Assembly (NCBI RefSeq): GCF_019649055.1
Contig: NW_026570318.1
Span: 62,001-126,000 of the forward strand
Source of the DNA: Paramacrobiotus metropolitanus
Taxonomy: Eukaryota; Tardigrada; Eutardigrada; Parachela; Macrobiotidae
DNA length: 64,000 bases
Reading direction: 5' to 3'
The stretch's first letter is position 1. Each line of letters begins with the position of its first letter. Below the pieces are notes generated by a model. That model did not search any database and was not told the origin of the DNA. It saw only the letters and a program-made list of their open reading frames with translations. The position numbers and the translations under genes were made by a program. This document shows positions 36,078 to 47,151 of the stretch, piece after piece.

Positions 36078-39000
36078 TTTTTCAAAAAGTGAAGGAGGTA
36101 TCGAAAAGTAATGCTTCGTTGGAGAAATGTAACAAAGAGCTTGAGCGAGATTTGGTAGAAGCATGTAAAGAATTTTTTGAAAGTGAGTCCGCAAATGAAC
36201 AGAAATCCCTAGAAATTGCCCAGTTAAGGACAAATCTGGTTCAGGAAAGAGATCTTAGGTGTGTCGCAGAACTTGAACGAGACAGGGCGTTAAAAGCAAG
36301 CGAGAGCTGGCAAAATGAATGTGTTCAAAAAGACAGATGTTTAAAAGATGTTGAGGTAAAAATGCGGAATGTAAGAGGGGTTCTGTGTAACTCCCTGCAG
36401 GACATAGATAATCTGTCAAATCAGCTTAAACAAAATCAAGTTATTGGTCATGTAACTTTTGGCGGGGAGGAAAAAACTTTTGAAGCAGAAAGGCCAGTGG
36501 GTACAGCCAACACAATATTCAGTCGGCCGCCGGTATCTGAAAATACCAGGCAGTCATATGTTACGGTTAATAACTGCAGTACGACGGGAAGTTTTGAGGC
36601 CGTGAATGTAAGTAACATGTCACAGTCAAACTCTGTAAAAACTCCGTTTAATGGAAGCACCGGCGCATATCAAGTTTGCGGGGGTAATTCCTCCCCAGTC
36701 GATAGCAGTGGCATGCAAGTTTGCGGGGGTGAAACTTTCCCCTTTGGCCAGTTGGAATCACCTGTTCAAAGAAAAAATGTGTCTAAACAGTACGAAGTAC
36801 AACCGAATCGGTCAATACCGGGTATTGAGACCCAGGTCAAGGAAGTAAGATTTCAAGTGAAAAATGATGAAGTAATCGAGCGGATAAATCAGCAAAGGAC
36901 ACAGGTCGGTCATAACGCAGCACAGCACAATAATGCAGTCGAAGACGGAAATCGTCCGAATCAGGTAAGAAGGTCGCGTGATGATCATGTTTCACAGCAG
37001 GTAAATGGAACTGCAGATACTGGTGAATTTTCGGAAGTAATGAAACTGATACAGAGTGTAAATAAAAATTTTTCTGATCGTAAGGAAATAATGAAATTAC
37101 AGTCGTATAGCGGTAAAAGGAAATCCGGCTCAGTCCGTGAATGGCTTTTCCAAGTCGAACTGTGTCGTACTTGTAATGGCTGGAATGATAATATGACATG
37201 TCGTCAAGTATCAGCCGCTTTAGAATGCAATGCAGTTGTGTGGTTTCAAAATTTGATAAGAGATAAACCAAATGAATCTTGGGAAAATTTTTATAAGAAA
37301 GAAATTTTGGAACATTTTAATGATTCGTTCACCTCGCAAGAAATAAGGCGAGAAATGGCAGCTCGAAAATTCAGTGAAAATGACACAGTGGACAGTTACG
37401 TAGACAGTTTTATACTGTGGTTTGAAGAATTGAAATTATCACAGGAGGAGAGAGTCAGTATTTTGTTAGAGGGACTGAACCCGAACAAGCTTGACTGGTA
37501 TGAAAAATTGTTTCTGAGGAAAATTGTTAATCAGCATGAGTTAATTCAAGTAATGCGTGATTTTGAGAAAGTGGAAATTAATTTGGGTCTGAGTTTTACC
37601 GTGGCCGATAATGGGCAGTTTTATAGCGATGAAAGTGGCGGTTATCAGGCAGATTTAGAAAATGATGTTCAGGCCAATCTAGGCAGCAGTCCTCAGGGAA
37701 TTATTACTTATGCGGATCAGTCAGGAAATGATACTAATTTTGAAAATTGCGATAATGAGCAACAGGGTGAAGCAGATGATGATTATCAGGCAGATCCGAG
37801 CGCCGTTGAACCGACAGTTATGGGTAATAATTACCAGGAAAATTTTCAACCGGTAATGAATGTAAATTATTCTGATAATGAGCAACAGAATGATGGTTGG
37901 TCGTTCGAAAACCAAAACGAGTTGGCAGATCAAGAGTTTACGGAAAGAAATAATGTTCAGAATAATATGATCGAATCGAGTTATAATACTAATTCGTTGA
38001 GGAAAGGTAAAAAGCGGAATAACGTCGCAGTAAATGTGGACTTATCTCAAGTCCAAGTTTCTAATCTGGATATGCATAAGCCGACGATTGATGCACAAAC
38101 ATGGATGTGTGTGCTCAATGTTAATCACTGGCAAACCAAGGTCATGATTGATACTGGGGCAAGTATTTCGATAATCCCGCTCAAGCTAGCTCAAAAGATG
38201 GGTTTAGCAGTAATGAGGTGCGATAACCATATGAAAGAAATGATGGTAGATTCTGCATATGAAAATTTATGTAAAGTCGAGCCCTTATCTGCATTAATTA
38301 CGATTAGTGAATTTGGTACGATTTTTGAACACACGTGTACAGTTAGTTCCAAAGTTGATCGTGATCATATCATTTTGGGAATGGATTTCCTTTTTGGGAA
38401 ACCATTTGCCCTTGATTTTAACACTATGTCTCTGCGTCTTTGCTGCCGAGACGAGGAACGTCATGCGTATACAAAGCGTACTAGGTATAGGTTTGACGAG
38501 ATGATTAAATATCATCACTTTAATTCCGCAGCAGCGCCATACATTTTGGAAACTCAGGCAATCCCAGCGTTATTACGTACGAGGCCATTGGGGCTTGCAC
38601 CTTATGCTAAAAATGCTGAATTTGTAACGTATGAAACAGCACATAACGTTTTCGCCGACGCACCAAAAGAGTGGAGTCAGGCTGGAGTGAATGATGCTAA
38701 TGTAAGATGGCCGAGAGAGCCAGAATCGTTCGATTTTGATGAAGAAATTCAGAATAATAACCCGCCCATAGATTCGTATGCGATTAATGCTAATTCTGCA
38801 AAAACTCGTAAACCTGTTGGAAAATTGAAAGTAAATTTCGCGAATAATTTTAAGCAGTCTGAAAACGTAAATCAGGGACGGACGCAAGCAAGTTTGCGGG
38901 GGTATAAGAATCAGTCTTGGTCGGATAATATTATCGGTCCTCAGTTTTCCGGTGGTAGTGGTCAAGTTTGCGGGGGTGTAGCTGGAAGTTCAGCAGGAGT

Positions 39001-42000
39001 GCCGCCCGGTAATTCAGTGTCAAAACGCACTGCTGGTAGTACAGGCAATAACGTGCGAAATTCTCAGTTTAATCAAAACACGAATACAAAGCAGCCAGTC
39101 GGGAGGAAAGTTCAAGAATTAACTATTGGCGGTAAAAAGTTGAATATTGTGTCAGTAAACCAGCGTGGCAGCGGTAGCGGAAATTTTTTGAATAATATTG
39201 AAGCACAATTTAGAGGTACGCCTCAACGTGTTAAGAGAGATACTAATTTTAAAAATTGGATGACGCCGCGTGTAGATCCGAAAATTAAAGATTATATTCC
39301 CTCGTTTGATGAGTTTCATGACATAGAATTTTGGCGTGAACAGCAGAAAATTCAGAAGGATTCGAAAAGTTGGTATCATATGTTTACCCACCCTGAAAAA
39401 GCGGATACTAAATTCATAAGGGAAGAAATTAATGATTTCACGGTACGTGATGGTGTGTTATGTCATAAAAACGACGCTAGAGCCTCTAACCCGAGAATAT
39501 TTGTTCCATTCAATTGGAGAGTGAAATTAATCCAGAAAATACATTTCGCTATTAAGCATGATAATTCACTGCAAGATACCACGACTTATCGATACTTGGT
39601 TGAAAACTTTTATTGGTATGAAATGTTGTCACAAATTGATCGTGTAGAACAAGAATGTGAATTATGTAATCAGATGCGTCAAGGTGCAGTGTCGCCTCAG
39701 AATACGGGCAGTAATTACGGTACGCAGAATATGGCGGATCCGAGGTATTCCAATAGATTTGCGCTATTAGAAGACAACGTAGCCGAGTTCGAAAATGGGC
39801 AGTTTGTGTCGGCTAATGACAGTCAGGACGTATATATGGGTAAAGCGCCGATTTCAGCGGCAGATCATCGCGCTATGGCACAGTTAGATGCGAACAAGTT
39901 AGCCCGAGCTAGGAAGTTACCGGCAGGAGTAGCAAAGGTCGATACGTCAAAATTTGCGAATAATAAACAGAGAAGCGGTAATGTACGTAAAGAAAAATTC
40001 GCGAATAATGTAGTTGGTCAGCAAATGCAAACAGGTATGGGTATTGTAAATCAAAATGGAAATTCTGGTAATGAACCGCAGAATGAGATCCCGACATTAG
40101 AGGAAATACGGCGAAACCGGCCGAAGCCGATTGCAGAATTAAATAGGATTGAATTGGTGCCGCAGCATGAAGTCAGTATACAGCCTCGTACGAAAGGAAT
40201 AATTCGGGCGAAAATTAATAAGTCGGATGAGGAAATTGCAGATTGGGTAAGTAAAGGCTTAGTTGAACATGATTTCGAATATGAAGGTAGACGAGTCGGT
40301 CAACTTTTACTGTTTGACGGTGTTATTGACATAAGTGAAAAAGGCTATTGCCGTATACCTGTTATGAATATGTCAGATGAACGTATAGAATTTGATCAAC
40401 ATTTTAACTTGGGAAATTTATCGCTTGTTGAAGAAGTTTATAATGTTGACTCGAAAGAATTTAAGGAAAATTATCACGATGCAGTATGTAGTGTAGCTAC
40501 CACTTGTGAGTGTATGGCTATGAATATTCATAAAATGCCCGATAATAATATGACTGATGAGGAAACTGAAGAAACTTTCAGTAAAATTAAATTTGGAAAT
40601 TTAGCGAATGAGGAAGATAAAGCAGATTTTAAGCGGTCAGTGTATAAGGCTAAAGGTGTGTTACCGACTAAGGATAGGCCAGTTGGCTGTTGTACTATAT
40701 ATGAGCATCAGGTAAATACGGGAGATAGTTCGCCTGTTAGGTCTCTACCGTATCGCACATCATTGGAAGACCGTAAGTGGTTAAGATCTAAGACTGAAGA
40801 GATGATTAAGGATGGAACAATTGAACCTACGAATTCTCCGTGGGGAAGTCCGATTTGTATTGTGAAAAAGAAAGATGGGTCACGTAGGTTGACGGTTGAT
40901 TTTCGTAAATTAAATACTAAATTATTGGGAAGTAGCTATCCGTTACCGAGAGTCGATGATATTTTGAACGCACTTCGAGGAGCGACAGTTTTCAGTAAAA
41001 TTGATTTAAAAAGCGGCTTTTGGCAAATTAAGCTAAAGGATGAAGATAAGCAAAAAGCTACAATGGTAGGTGAAGATTTTCAGTATCAGTATGCAGTACT
41101 ACCTTTCGGAATGAAAGATGCTCCAGCGGCTTTTCAGCGCGCTATGGACCTTTCACTTGTTGGTATTAAATGGAAGAATGTGTTAGTTTTTATCGACGAT
41201 ATTATTTGTTATAGTAAAAATAAAGCACAGCATAAGAAAGATATTGAAGAATTACTGTTACGACTAGAAGAGTGCGGCTGGACTATTAATCCTGAAAAAT
41301 GCGAATTTTTTGTTGATAAAATTAGTTTTCTTGGTCATGTTGTTGATAAGGATGGAATTTCGTGTGATCCGGAGAAAACGGAAGCGGTGCAGAAGTTTGG
41401 TCCTTTCAAGGACAGGAAAGATATTATGCGGTTTTTGGGTATGGTCGGTTATTACCGACAGTTTATTGACCACTTTCAGGAGAAGGCAGAACCGTTACAA
41501 CGGTTGATTCCTAAGAAAGCGCAATTTAAATGGGGTCAGGAACAGGATGGAGCAGTAAAAGCCCTAAAGAAGGCGTTAATGGAAGCCCCGGTGTTAGCAC
41601 GGTTTGATCCAGAAGCTAGGACGAAAATTCATGTTGATGCGAGTAGAATAGCAGTCGGTGCAGTATTGCAGCAAGAAATTAATGGTGAGTGGAAACCGGT
41701 AGCATTCTTAAGCAAGGTAATATCAGGTTCGCAGAAGAAAAATTATTTTCCGACAGAACTTAAAGCTTTTGGTTTGGTTTCGGCTTTTAAGAAATGGAAA
41801 CACTACATTGGTGATAAGTACGTTGAAGTCCATACGGACCATCAAGCGTTAACGTTTTTGCATAATTTAAAAGATATGGGTAGTCGTATCGGCCGATGGG
41901 CACTATATCTTCAGCAGTTTAATATTAAGCCAGAGTATGTAAAAGGCAAAGATAACGTTATAGCAGATGCATTATCGCGTAATCCGGGCGATCAGCCGGA

Positions 42001-42517
42001 ACCGGCATCTAATGAGTCGGATGTAGAAGTTGATTATAGAGAAGGTGAACCGTTTAATGGTGATGAGAATTTGCAAAGGCAGTGCGAGAAAGTTAGGTTA
42101 CGCGAAGCTAAAATTGAGTCTAGTAGATTGCAGTGTATGACTATGGAAGTCAGAGCATTTACTCCCAATGACCAGAATGGTCCGGCAGGAATTAAGCAGT
42201 ATATGTTCGTACCACAGGATAAGGCACAGTTTTGGGCGAATGAGCAGTCTAAGGATCCTGCTGTTCAGAGATGGCGTTTAGCAGCTAAAAAGGAAGCTGA
42301 TGGTGTTAAATTAGCACCGTTCGAAATTAAGCAGTTGAAAAAACTAGTTTTAAGACAGGGAGTATTGTATTACCGATATACCATGGAAGGTAAAGAATAT
42401 TTTATGTTTTATGTACCTTCTCAGTGGCGATTGAAATTTCTTCAGGAAAATCACGATAAAGTACACAGTGCACATTTAGGTGTCACTCCGACATATTTGA
42501 GAATGGGACATTTTTGA
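36035..42517 (+). CDS. gag-pol: gag (capsid) and pol reading frame: PR-H2C2-RT-RNase H-start of IN
   Basis: The frame is open from 36035; residues are numbered from 36089, although no ATG is there. Residues 1-120 continue the coiled coil of the previous frame. A retrotransposon gag domain lies at about 345-500. Aspartic protease has DTGA at 688 and HIILGMDF near 760. A histidine/cysteine module (H1152, H1157, C1190, C1193) sits before reverse transcriptase. Reverse transcriptase spans about 1552-1760, with D1639 in KIDLKSGFWQ and FIDD at 1701-1704. RNase H has D1850, E1890, D1917 and D1960. The usual integrase zinc-binding domain begins near 2090 with H2122/H2129, but the frame stops at TGA 42515-42517 before its two cysteines. 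No CCHC knuckle is seen in gag. Confidence 0.92.
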   Translation, partial: NKPIFSSGQSRQDLIFQKVKEVSKSNASLEKCNKELERDLVEACKEFFESESANEQKSLEIAQLRTNLVQERDLRCVAELERDRALKASESWQNECVQKDRCLKDVEVKMRNVRGVLCNSLQDIDNLSNQLKQNQVIGHVTFGGEEKTFEAERPVGTANTIFSRPPVSENTRQSYVTVNNCSTTGSFEAVNVSNMSQSNSVKTPFNGSTGAYQVCGGNSSPVDSSGMQVCGGETFPFGQLESPVQRKNVSKQYEVQPNRSIPGIETQVKEVRFQVKNDEVIERINQQRTQVGHNAAQHNNAVEDGNRPNQVRRSRDDHVSQQVNGTADTGEFSEVMKLIQSVNKNFSDRKEIMKLQSYSGKRKSGSVREWLFQVELCRTCNGWNDNMTCRQVSAALECNAVVWFQNLIRDKPNESWENFYKKEILEHFNDSFTSQEIRREMAARKFSENDTVDSYVDSFILWFEELKLSQEERVSILLEGLNPNKLDWYEKLFLRKIVNQHELIQVMRDFEKVEINLGLSFTVADNGQFYSDESGGYQADLENDVQANLGSSPQGIITYADQSGNDTNFENCDNEQQGEADDDYQADPSAVEPTVMGNNYQENFQPVMNVNYSDNEQQNDGWSFENQNELADQEFTERNNVQNNMIESSYNTNSLRKGKKRNNVAVNVDLSQVQVSNLDMHKPTIDAQTWMCVLNVNHWQTKVMIDTGASISIIPLKLAQKMGLAVMRCDNHMKEMMVDSAYENLCKVEPLSALITISEFGTIFEHTCTVSSKVDRDHIILGMDFLFGKPFALDFNTMSLRLCCRDEERHAYTKRTRYRFDEMIKYHHFNSAAAPYILETQAIPALLRTRPLGLAPYAKNAEFVTYETAHNVFADAPKEWSQAGVNDANVRWPREPESFDFDEEIQNNNPPIDSYAINANSAKTRKPVGKLKVNFANNFKQSENVNQGRTQASLRGYKNQSWSDNIIGPQFSGGSGQVCGGVAGSSAGVPPGNSVSKRTAGSTGNNVRNSQFNQNTNTKQPVGRKVQELTIGGKKLNIVSVNQRGSGSGNFLNNIEAQFRGTPQRVKRDTNFKNWMTPRVDPKIKDYIPSFDEFHDIEFWREQQKIQKDSKSWYHMFTHPEKADTKFIREEINDFTVRDGVLCHKNDARASNPRIFVPFNWRVKLIQKIHFAIKHDNSLQDTTTYRYLVENFYWYEMLSQIDRVEQECELCNQMRQGAVSPQNTGSNYGTQNMADPRYSNRFALLEDNVAEFENGQFVSANDSQDVYMGKAPISAADHRAMAQLDANKLARARKLPAGVAKVDTSKFANNKQRSGNVRKEKFANNVVGQQMQTGMGIVNQNGNSGNEPQNEIPTLEEIRRNRPKPIAELNRIELVPQHEVSIQPRTKGIIRAKINKSDEEIADWVSKGLVEHDFEYEGRRVGQLLLFDGVIDISEKGYCRIPVMNMSDERIEFDQHFNLGNLSLVEEVYNVDSKEFKENYHDAVCSVATTCECMAMNIHKMPDNNMTDEETEETFSKIKFGNLANEEDKADFKRSVYKAKGVLPTKDRPVGCCTIYEHQVNTGDSSPVRSLPYRTSLEDRKWLRSKTEEMIKDGTIEPTNSPWGSPICIVKKKDGSRRLTVDFRKLNTKLLGSSYPLPRVDDILNALRGATVFSKIDLKSGFWQIKLKDEDKQKATMVGEDFQYQYAVLPFGMKDAPAAFQRAMDLSLVGIKWKNVLVFIDDIICYSKNKAQHKKDIEELLLRLEECGWTINPEKCEFFVDKISFLGHVVDKDGISCDPEKTEAVQKFGPFKDRKDIMRFLGMVGYYRQFIDHFQEKAEPLQRLIPKKAQFKWGQEQDGAVKALKKALMEAPVLARFDPEARTKIHVDASRIAVGAVLQQEINGEWKPVAFLSKVISGSQKKNYFPTELKAFGLVSAFKKWKHYIGDKYVEVHTDHQALTFLHNLKDMGSRIGRWALYLQQFNIKPEYVKGKDNVIADALSRNPGDQPEPASNESDVEVDYREGEPFNGDENLQRQCEKVRLREAKIESSRLQCMTMEVRAFTPNDQNGPAGIKQYMFVPQDKAQFWANEQSKDPAVQRWRLAAKKEADGVKLAPFEIKQLKKLVLRQGVLYYRYTMEGKEYFMFYVPSQWRLKFLQENHDKVHSAHLGVTPTYLRMGHF

Positions 42518-43419
42518 TTGGCACTGATGTATGAGAATTGATATTGGAAGTACTGTAATGCATGTGTACAGCCGGACATCAGCAAGGCAACGGCCTTGTG
42601 GAGAAACGTGTTGGAGAAGCTAAGAAAGCTATCGCTAAGTATATTAATGATAAGCAAACAGATTGGGATTCATTTTTACCCGGTCTGTGTGCAGCTTTTA
42701 ATAGCAAGGTAGTAAATCGTACTGGATTTTCACCCTTTGAAATAATGTATGGTACTAAGATGCGTCTTCCTATTCATAATTTTATTCCGGAGGTAGATCT
42801 CGAAAAGTATCCTATTCCAGCACACGTGTATGTGCAGAAGCTACAGCAGACCTTAGCGGAGTGTTTGGACCTTGTACATACTAATGAATTGCAGCATAAA
42901 TTCAGGGATAAAATCAGGTATGATGAAAATAAAATTGCTGTTGAATATAAAGTTGGTGATCAGGTAATGATGCATAAGATTGGTCAAACTAAGGGAAAGA
43001 ATAATTCGTTATTACCGAAATGGACGGCAGGATATACTATTGAAAAGAAAGTGGATGATGCACATTATATTGTGACCTCGAATGCGCGTGGTAATGTAAA
43101 ACGTGACAGAGCGCATGTGTCGAGATTGAAGCCCTTTACTTTTCGTGAATTTGCGTCAGAAAATGAGCCCGAGGATAGGGTTGCTAAACCGTTAAAATGT
43201 AAAGAAGGTATGGAAGTACAAAGTGAGAGAGTTCTGTTACCAGAACCGACGTTTCCTGAACTTAAGGAAAATGACTTAACACCTGAACAAATTCAGATGT
43301 TAGTGCCTAATCCAGTCGTAATTAATCGTACTAAGAGCGGTAGAATTATTAAGCCTGTTGAAAAATTTGGTATGCAGCCGAAAGCGGCAAAGCCGGCTAA
43401 AATGAAGAAGGAAACGTAA
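42518..43419 (+). pseudogene. integrase remnant, catalytic core deleted
   Basis: After the TGA at 42515, the same frame continues to a second TGA at 42539. It then encodes the CNAC cysteine pair of the zinc-binding domain (42554-42565). Immediately beyond, the sequence jumps, in a different frame (ORF 42562-43419, 285 residues), to the end of the integrase core: GHQQGNGLVE, which holds the third catalytic acid, then NRTGFSPFEIMYG and a C-terminal SH3-like part (KVGDQVMMHKIG to HVSRLKPF). The segment that should carry the first two catalytic aspartates is absent. The copy therefore cannot make active integrase. Confidence 0.85.
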
Positions 43420-46400
43420 AGTTTTTAAGAAATATACTTCGGTAGATTATTGCGACAAATTGCTTGTTGAAATTATGAATCTGTGGACTCGAATATTGAA
43501 ATTGTATTTTGTGTTGGAAATTACGATAAAAAAAGAATAATTGGTTAAGTCGGAAATTAACATAATTATTATGGTGAGAGGCAGGCTTCAGTAATGATCA
43601 AGGGATCAAAATTTTTAAATTATTATGAAAATAAGTTAAATCGTAGTGTAGTGGATCGGAGCAATAAGTGTTCCTTATCTATTGCTCCAGAATATTAAGC
43701 ATAATTGAAAGGTAGCAGGGTCCAACGAAAAATTTTTGCAGATGTGCAGTTGTAGTGTGGCAAACTTTAGCACACTTTGAGATTGAAATTATATTTACAG
43801 TTATTCAGTACTTGTGTTCTAAGTTAGTGAAACTTCATGAAACCGAATTAAAACTTTTGAAGTGGTCTTCGTTGAGAATTTTCTGGAGAATAGGAGCATA
43901 TTGTTGAGAAGTACAAAATGCGAGTTATTTTATGAACTCAGTGGACGTATGTATCTTTGCAGTACAAAATTTGAAATTTTGGTTAGTACGATGAATTGTA
44001 GTGTAATGGCTACAGCAGTAGAAATCCGTCCATACGGTGTATGCTGTTGTTAGATTTCGCGAAAACGTAAACCGACATTCTGGCGACGGTGAAATAAATT
44101 TTTGCTGTTTAACGCGAAATTAGGCTCATATCAAAATAGCCCGTGAAAGTTTTAAGTGTCGGTCAATTATTGTTTTGATTTCGGATATCAGTGTAATGAT
44201 GAACGTTTTAATTGTTTTTGAATTTCGGAAAGTTCAGTGTCTGACATTAAGCAATGGTAAAATCTATGACATAATACTGCGGGATAACGTTCCGAAAAGT
44301 AGTATAGTATCAGTCATCATATGAAGTAATTGTTACCACAGTAAAATTTGTTGATTTTGAGCTTGCAAAGTACATTGAATAATTTGAATTACTTAAACGG
44401 CATTTGTGAAATATTCAGTAATATGGATAATGTTAGAAGAGATTAATTTTCCCAGACAATGGTATGTCGGTATCTTATTGTGTGACCGTCAGTATCGATT
44501 ATGACGACGCGAGAATTTTCAAATATAAGATAGCACGAGTTTTATTTCACGTCATGGCATCTGATCTTTATTTCACGTCATGCGCCCAAACGATGGATTT
44601 GAGTATAATACTTGGCTAAGAGAATTGTTGGGTATTAATCTATTTTTATCGAGCTACAACTGTGAGCGGAAAATATCTACTGTGAATTCTGAAATATCTT
44701 TGAAGTTGGAGAAATGCAGTAATTTTCAGCGAATAGAAGATAGGTCATTATTATGAAGATAACATATGTACAGCACAACTTGATGCAAAACTCGGAATTC
44801 TGTATAAGATGAAGTTTTTCGTAATGTAAGTGAACTATGCGGAATCGATTAATGATTTACGGTTCTAACCTCTTAAGTAAAGGAAATCAGTTTGTTAGTA
44901 CGAAATGACCTTTCGAATGACAGAAATCTCAGAACCAATAATATAGGCATTATTTTGTTGTATGAACTTGGGAAGTGGACAATTAGTCCCACCCACCCTT
45001 GAACCCTTTTAATTTGGAACAGCAGACCCAGCAGTATAATTTTTAATAATTTTCGAAGAAGAATAACCGTTGAACAGAATGAAATATAATTTCCTGAGCG
45101 TTTGATCGGTTCAAAGTGCTGACTAATCACGAGTGTTACCTTTATGATTTGGTAACTGTGCGCACAATTCGAAGTTCACTATTTTTATTTCTCCACTTTA
45201 AACATGTGTATTTAATTTTTACCTTAAACTGAATTTACGGACGTAATACGAAGAATGCAGGAAGCTTTGGCTTGAAATTTTGAGAAAACAGAATTGTAGT
45301 GACTGTGTGAGGAAGTTACTAATTGTGAAAACCTGAGTCTGTGAAAGATAAAATGTAATTAAGGGAAAACGGCAGTTGTTTCGAAAGATATTGCGCAGTA
45401 ATGGTGTTAGTGACCCCCGCTGTCATCTCTCCACACCATTCACAAGCCACAATTTCAGCTGTCGACATTGCGTGATAATTTATGTTACGGAGAGATTTAT
45501 ATCAAATTACTAACATACGATGAGCAGATTCTCTGAAATATTTAGCCTATGTGAATTGCAAGGTTTTGTTGGTAGTAGAATTCAGAATTTCGAAAATAAG
45601 ACAAACTCGGTCGGTATAGGATAAAAGGTTCTGAAATAATTATATCACGTCATGGTACTCCACCATGGTTCCTATTATTAATTATTCGGAATTTTTATGA
45701 ATCTTTTTGCTGAGAAATGAAAACTTGGTTTTGGCACGGTGAATTATTGACTAAGCGGTGTAACAGACTTGTACATAATTATGGCGGAAATTGGAAGTTG
45801 TACCGATGTACTTCTATGGTATTTATTGTAATAATTATAACTCGGTGCTTTCTGATTGTAACGAAGTTTTCCTACGCACAGTACGTGTTTATTTCACGTC
45901 ATGGCATACCACTATGGTTCTAAATTGTACAACTGAATCTCTTGGAAATTTATGAAATTTACCTTCCTTTAGAAATATGAAACCTGATTACTTCACGTCA
46001 TGGCATACCACCATGGTTCGCAACTGTTTGTTAAAATAGCTGTCATAACTGAATACTGTAATTGGAAAAGGCTAGTATTTTTGTATTTTTGCGTAGAGTG
46101 AAAATTACGATTGTACTGTTTATTCGGAATGGTATACGGGTTAAAGGCCATGAATATGGGGTAATTGGAAATTTAACGGATAAATACGTATTTTCAATCT
46201 TGAGCAGTCATTATGAGAAATCGTAGTGGCGCTATCAGTGCGAATTTCAGAATACTTTCGCAACATTTACTGGATAAACTGGTATCAACCCTTTAAGTAA
46301 ATTTTCGGTGTGTAGTACTTTTACTTGCTAGAGTGTGCAGTAGTAAGGATGCAAAACAGGAAAGTGTAAAATTACTTATAATTAAGTATAATTATGGAGT

Positions 46401-47151
46401 TCGGTATTTAGTTGCAGAATTTGTAAATTCGGATAATAGTATGGTGTGAATCGTAGTGCAGTGGCTCTGGTTAAACTGAGCAGCAGAGCTATAGATTTTG
46501 TATAAGTTGAGAAACGGAATTTAGCAGTCCAGACAAATTAGCTTTGTGTGAAATCCAGGGAAGAAAGTGTTTTGAGCAGCGAAACGAATAAAAGCCTGTA
46601 AAAAGAGCGGCAGTGCTGATGTTGGCGCCCCCCGGTGTCATCTTTCCACATCAGTCACTTGTCAGCTCAGTTACCTTACAACGAATGTTTTAGGCATTTT
46701 CGAATTTCAGTAAGCATGTCACGATTTTTCTCGGCCCTAATATTACTATATCCTAGGAATAATTTGTGTAAGATTCTGGTAAGGAATATGTTATCGGAAG
46801 TAGGTACAAACGGTAATGGCGGTAGCGAGCTGAAGTACTGTACTTCTTGTTGAACAGATAATAATTTGATTAGGTGAAACTAACGGGAGTTATCAGCTCC
46901 TCTGTACTTAGTAATTGAGGAAAATATGGATCAGTAATTAAATGTAAAATTTTACAAGAAATGTCGCTAACAAATAAAACCTATCGTAGTAAAGTAAGAA
47001 AATTTGTGTGTAGAACTTTCAGTGTGTAGCGTGGTGAGCCGAAGGCTCTGAAATCAGCTGTGTGAGTATGACTTGCAAATTTTGTCAATGTTGTGGTTTT
47101 TAATTCCTTAAATTTACACTTTCTGCTTGTTACACGGCGATTGGTACCTTC
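43420..47151 (+). other. non-coding 3' region of the gypsy element, first part
   Basis: No ORF above about 85 residues looks real. It is AT-rich with dispersed short repeats: five of the LTR-end/primer-binding-site-like units, TCGTAGTG(N)AGTGG motifs (43641, 46451), and a pair of longer related blocks at about 45408 and 46618, each with a C-rich run followed by TGTCATCT(C/T)TCCACA. The function is unknown. Confidence 0.55.

Noticed and set aside
36089-36091. GTG as the start of the gag-pol frame
   Set aside because: The frame is open further upstream to 36035 and overlaps gag. A non-ATG start is not needed in a eukaryotic retroelement.
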